Origin: Bacteroidia bacterium
GTDB taxonomy: Bacteria; Bacteroidota; Bacteroidia; Cytophagales; Cyclobacteriaceae
DNA length: 8,868 nucleotides
NCBI GenBank assembly: GCA_025356795.1
Contig: JANXRR010000586.1
Location: forward strand, 1-8,868
Direction: 5' to 3'
Both the position numbers and the translations under genes were made by a program. The notes beneath the pieces were generated by a model. That model had not been told where the DNA came from. It saw nothing but the letters and a program-made list of their open reading frames with translations, and did no database searches. Positions 7,407-8,868 of this stretch are shown here, piece by piece. Positions within the stretch are counted from its first letter, which is position 1. Each line of letters begins with the position of its first letter.

Positions 7407-7480
7407 TGAAGATTGTGGTCAACTTTCAAGAAATACCAACTAAAGTTGTAAGAATACCCTTAAAGGAAAATCTTTTTTAA
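7406..7480 (+). CDS. Possible 24-residue micro-ORF overlapping the thyA stop
   Basis: An ATG overlaps the thyA TAA as TAATG and opens a reading frame of 24 codons, beginning MKIVVNFQ and ending KENLF, with a TAA stop. Such overlaps allow translational coupling. The frame ends inside the right arm of a long hairpin. The peptide has no serine, no signal peptide and no recognisable family, and a frame this short arises easily by chance. It could be a chance frame, a degraded gene remnant, or a leader peptide for sdaAB. Confidence 0.2.
   Translation: MKIVVNFQEIPTKVVRIPLKENLF
7420..7448 (+). repeat. Inverted repeat in the thyA-sdaAB spacer, first stem
   Basis: CAACTTT (7420-7426) and AAAGTTG (7442-7448) are perfect complements separated by 15 bases. 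On its own this is a weak stem, but it sits 3 bp before the longer hairpin, so most of the spacer could be structured in RNA. Confidence 0.35.
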
Positions 7481-7488
7481 GGTTATTC
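7452..7488 (+). repeat. Long imperfect hairpin upstream of sdaAB
   Basis: The arm 7452-7467 (GAATACCCTTAAAGGA) pairs with 7473-7488 around a five-base loop. Of 16 positions, 13 are Watson-Crick pairs, two are G-U and one (7457/7483) is a mismatch. The hairpin ends 15 bp before the sdaAB start codon. There is no T-run after it, so it is not a standard terminator. It could serve as a 3' stabilising structure for thyA mRNA, a leader structure for sdaAB, or a protein-binding inverted repeat. Confidence 0.55.
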
Positions 7489-7503
7489 CGTAAACATCCC
7501 CGT

Positions 7504-8175
7504 ATGGCCGAAAAAAGTAGTTTATTTGATATGATTGGTCCCGTTATGATTGGCCCATCAAGTTCGCACACTGCTGGCGTTGTAAGAATAGGGTTAGCTG
7601 CTACTAAGATTTTGGGAGATGTTCCTGAGCAGGCGTCCATTATTTTTTATAACTCTTTTGCAAGAACATATGAAGGCCATGGAAGTGACAGGGCAATATT
7701 AGCCGGCCTAATGGGCTTTCAAACAGATGATAGGAGAATCAAAGATTCTATTGAACTGGCCCAACAAACTCAATTGAAATATCATTTTAAGTCAATCGCT
7801 AATGCATCAGTGCTACATCCCAACTCCATCCGTCTCACTATATCAGCCAAAGGTCGCGAAATAGAAGTGTTAGGTGAAAGTAAGGGAGGTGGTATTGTAA
7901 ATATTGCTGAGATCAACGGCTTTAATGCAGGTTTCAGTGCAGCTTTGCATACACTTATTATTTTTGCAGCCGATGTGAAGGGAAGCATTGCTTTTATTGC
8001 TGATGTGCTGGCGCACGATGACTGTAACATTGCCACCATGTCTGTATCAAGAAAAGGTAAAAATGATTTGGCTTGCCAAGTAATTGAAATGGATTCGGGC
8101 ATTAAACCTGTAACATTTGAATATTTAAAGAGTCTAAGTTGGATTCATGAAGTTATATATATACCCCAAATTTGA
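7504..8175 (+). CDS. sdaAB: L-serine dehydratase, iron-sulfur-dependent, beta subunit
   Basis: The 223-residue protein matches the beta subunit of two-chain, Fe-S-dependent L-serine ammonia-lyase, which converts L-serine to pyruvate and ammonia. The family signature DMIGPVMIGPSSSHTAG is at residues 9-25. It is followed by EGHGSDRAILAGLMG (57-71), HPNSIRL (105-111) and GESKGGGIVNI (124-134). Residues about 149-223 form an ACT-type domain, which in this family lies at the C-terminus of the beta chain and may sense serine. The length is normal for the beta chain. The alpha subunit, which holds the [4Fe-4S] cluster, is not encoded next to it: the downstream gene is a TolC-family channel 12 bp away and the upstream gene is thyA. 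An sdaAA gene should therefore exist elsewhere. There is no Shine-Dalgarno sequence, and the start is preceded by a hairpin (7452-7488). Confidence 0.95.
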   Translation: MAEKSSLFDMIGPVMIGPSSSHTAGVVRIGLAATKILGDVPEQASIIFYNSFARTYEGHGSDRAILAGLMGFQTDDRRIKDSIELAQQTQLKYHFKSIANASVLHPNSIRLTISAKGREIEVLGESKGGGIVNIAEINGFNAGFSAALHTLIIFAADVKGSIAFIADVLAHDDCNIATMSVSRKGKNDLACQVIEMDSGIKPVTFEYLKSLSWIHEVIYIPQI

Positions 8176-8187
8176 AGATTAAAAAAT

Positions 8188-8868
8188 ATGAGAAGAATAC
8201 TTATCGGTGCAATCTTTTTTTTAGCAATTGCTGCACACGCACAAGACACATTAAAATATTCATTAAAAGAATGTGTTGACATTGCCTATCAAAATAACCT
8301 AAGAATAAAGCGGAGCATTTATAATATTGAATCCTTTAATATTAATTTGACTCAAGCCAAGGCTGCTTTTTTACCTACATTAAACTTGAGCGGTTCTAGT
8401 TCTAACAACTATGGTAGAGCATTAAATCCGGTGACTAACCAATTTGTTGATAGAAACTCCGGATCCTTAGGTTTAAATGGTCAAGCTAATTGGATTCTGT
8501 TTAATGGATTGAGGATCCAAAATACATTCAGACAAAGCCAAGTTGATATTAATGCTGCAAATGAAGATTTGCAGAAGTCGAAAAATGATATTGCCTTAAC
8601 GGTGATTAACAATTTTATCAACGTGATCTTTAATCAAGAACTCGTAAGCAATAGCCGTTATCAATTAAATTCTAGCAAGCAACAGTTAGAAAGAATAAAA
8701 AAACAAGTTGCCGCAGGGGCATTTCCCAAAGCAAATGAGCTAAACCAAGATGCACAGGTGGCAACTAATGAAGTCAATTTTATTAACCAAGAAAATTCAT
8801 TGAACCAATCCATTTTGCAACTTAAACAAGCCATGCAAATAACTGCGGCTACACCTATTAGGGTAGTA
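8188..8868 (+). CDS. TolC-family outer-membrane efflux/secretion channel (3' end outside the window)
   Basis: An ATG at 8188 opens a frame with no stop through the window edge (227 codons seen; TolC-type proteins usually have about 430-500). It starts with a signal peptide, MRRILIGAIFFLAIAAHA, with cleavage before QDT. The body shows the usual TolC start: YSLKECVDIAYQNNLRI, then LTQAKAAFLPTLNLSGS, a strand segment GLNGQANWILFNGLR, and long amphipathic helices (DLQKSKNDIALTVINNFINVIF; LERIKKQVAAGAFPKANELNQ). Such proteins form the outer-membrane duct of tripartite efflux or type I secretion pumps. The membrane-fusion and pump genes would be expected downstream, outside the window. The 12-bp gap after sdaAB suggests shared transcription, although the functions are unrelated. 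A T8 run (8215-8222) lies in the signal-peptide codons; this is unremarkable in an AT-rich gene. Confidence 0.92.
   Translation, partial: MRRILIGAIFFLAIAAHAQDTLKYSLKECVDIAYQNNLRIKRSIYNIESFNINLTQAKAAFLPTLNLSGSSSNNYGRALNPVTNQFVDRNSGSLGLNGQANWILFNGLRIQNTFRQSQVDINAANEDLQKSKNDIALTVINNFINVIFNQELVSNSRYQLNSSKQQLERIKKQVAAGAFPKANELNQDAQVATNEVNFINQENSLNQSILQLKQAMQITAATPIRVV

Noticed and set aside
7406..7480. Serine attenuator leader peptide controlling sdaAB
   Set aside because: The micro-ORF has no serine codon, so serine-dependent ribosome stalling has no basis.
7452..7488. Rho-independent terminator for thyA
   Set aside because: The stem is long but A/T-dominated and is followed by TAAACATCCC-type sequence rather than a T-run, so it is listed as a hairpin only.
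7782..8102. Minus-strand open frame of 106 codons inside sdaAB
   Set aside because: It lies wholly within a conserved gene, has no recognisable domain and is a shadow of the real reading frame.

Overview
This window is AT-rich and looks like the chromosome of a free-living member of the Bacteroidota, probably in or near the Cytophagales. The evidence is a secreted enzyme ending in a type IX secretion (T9SS) type-A sorting domain, two lipoproteins of a style common in that phylum, a stand-alone DUF4159 protein, and start codons mostly preceded by A/T-rich sequence rather than a strong Shine-Dalgarno site. The assignment to an order is inference; no rRNA or other marker gene is present.

Left part (1-4460): a phytanoyl-CoA-dioxygenase-like Fe(II)/2-oxoglutarate oxygenase on the minus strand is divergent from a large secreted GH13 alpha-amylase-type enzyme. 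The GH13 gene then converges on a secreted DUF4159 protein on the minus strand. No SusC/SusD-like pair or second carbohydrate-active enzyme accompanies the amylase, so it is not in a visible polysaccharide-utilisation locus.

Middle part (4461-6486): two tandem, diverged paralogous lipoproteins of unknown function share five cysteines (one lipidated, four in the mature domain) and a twice-occurring DFG-x-GC-type motif. A very clear intrinsic terminator closes the pair.

Right part (6612-8868): thymidylate synthase (thyA), a 97-bp spacer holding a long hairpin and a stop/start-overlapping micro-ORF, the beta subunit of iron-sulfur L-serine dehydratase (sdaAB), and, 12 bp further on, the start of a TolC-family outer-membrane channel that runs off the window. 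These genes share a strand and may be partly co-transcribed, but their functions do not form one obvious pathway.

Most of the window is ordinary. No mobile element, CRISPR array, tRNA, rRNA or defence system was found, and no stretch above 300 bases lacks a gene. The points most worth a second look are the paralogous cysteine-patterned lipoproteins, a C7 tract exactly between the amylase body and its T9SS sorting domain, and the structured thyA-sdaAB spacer.
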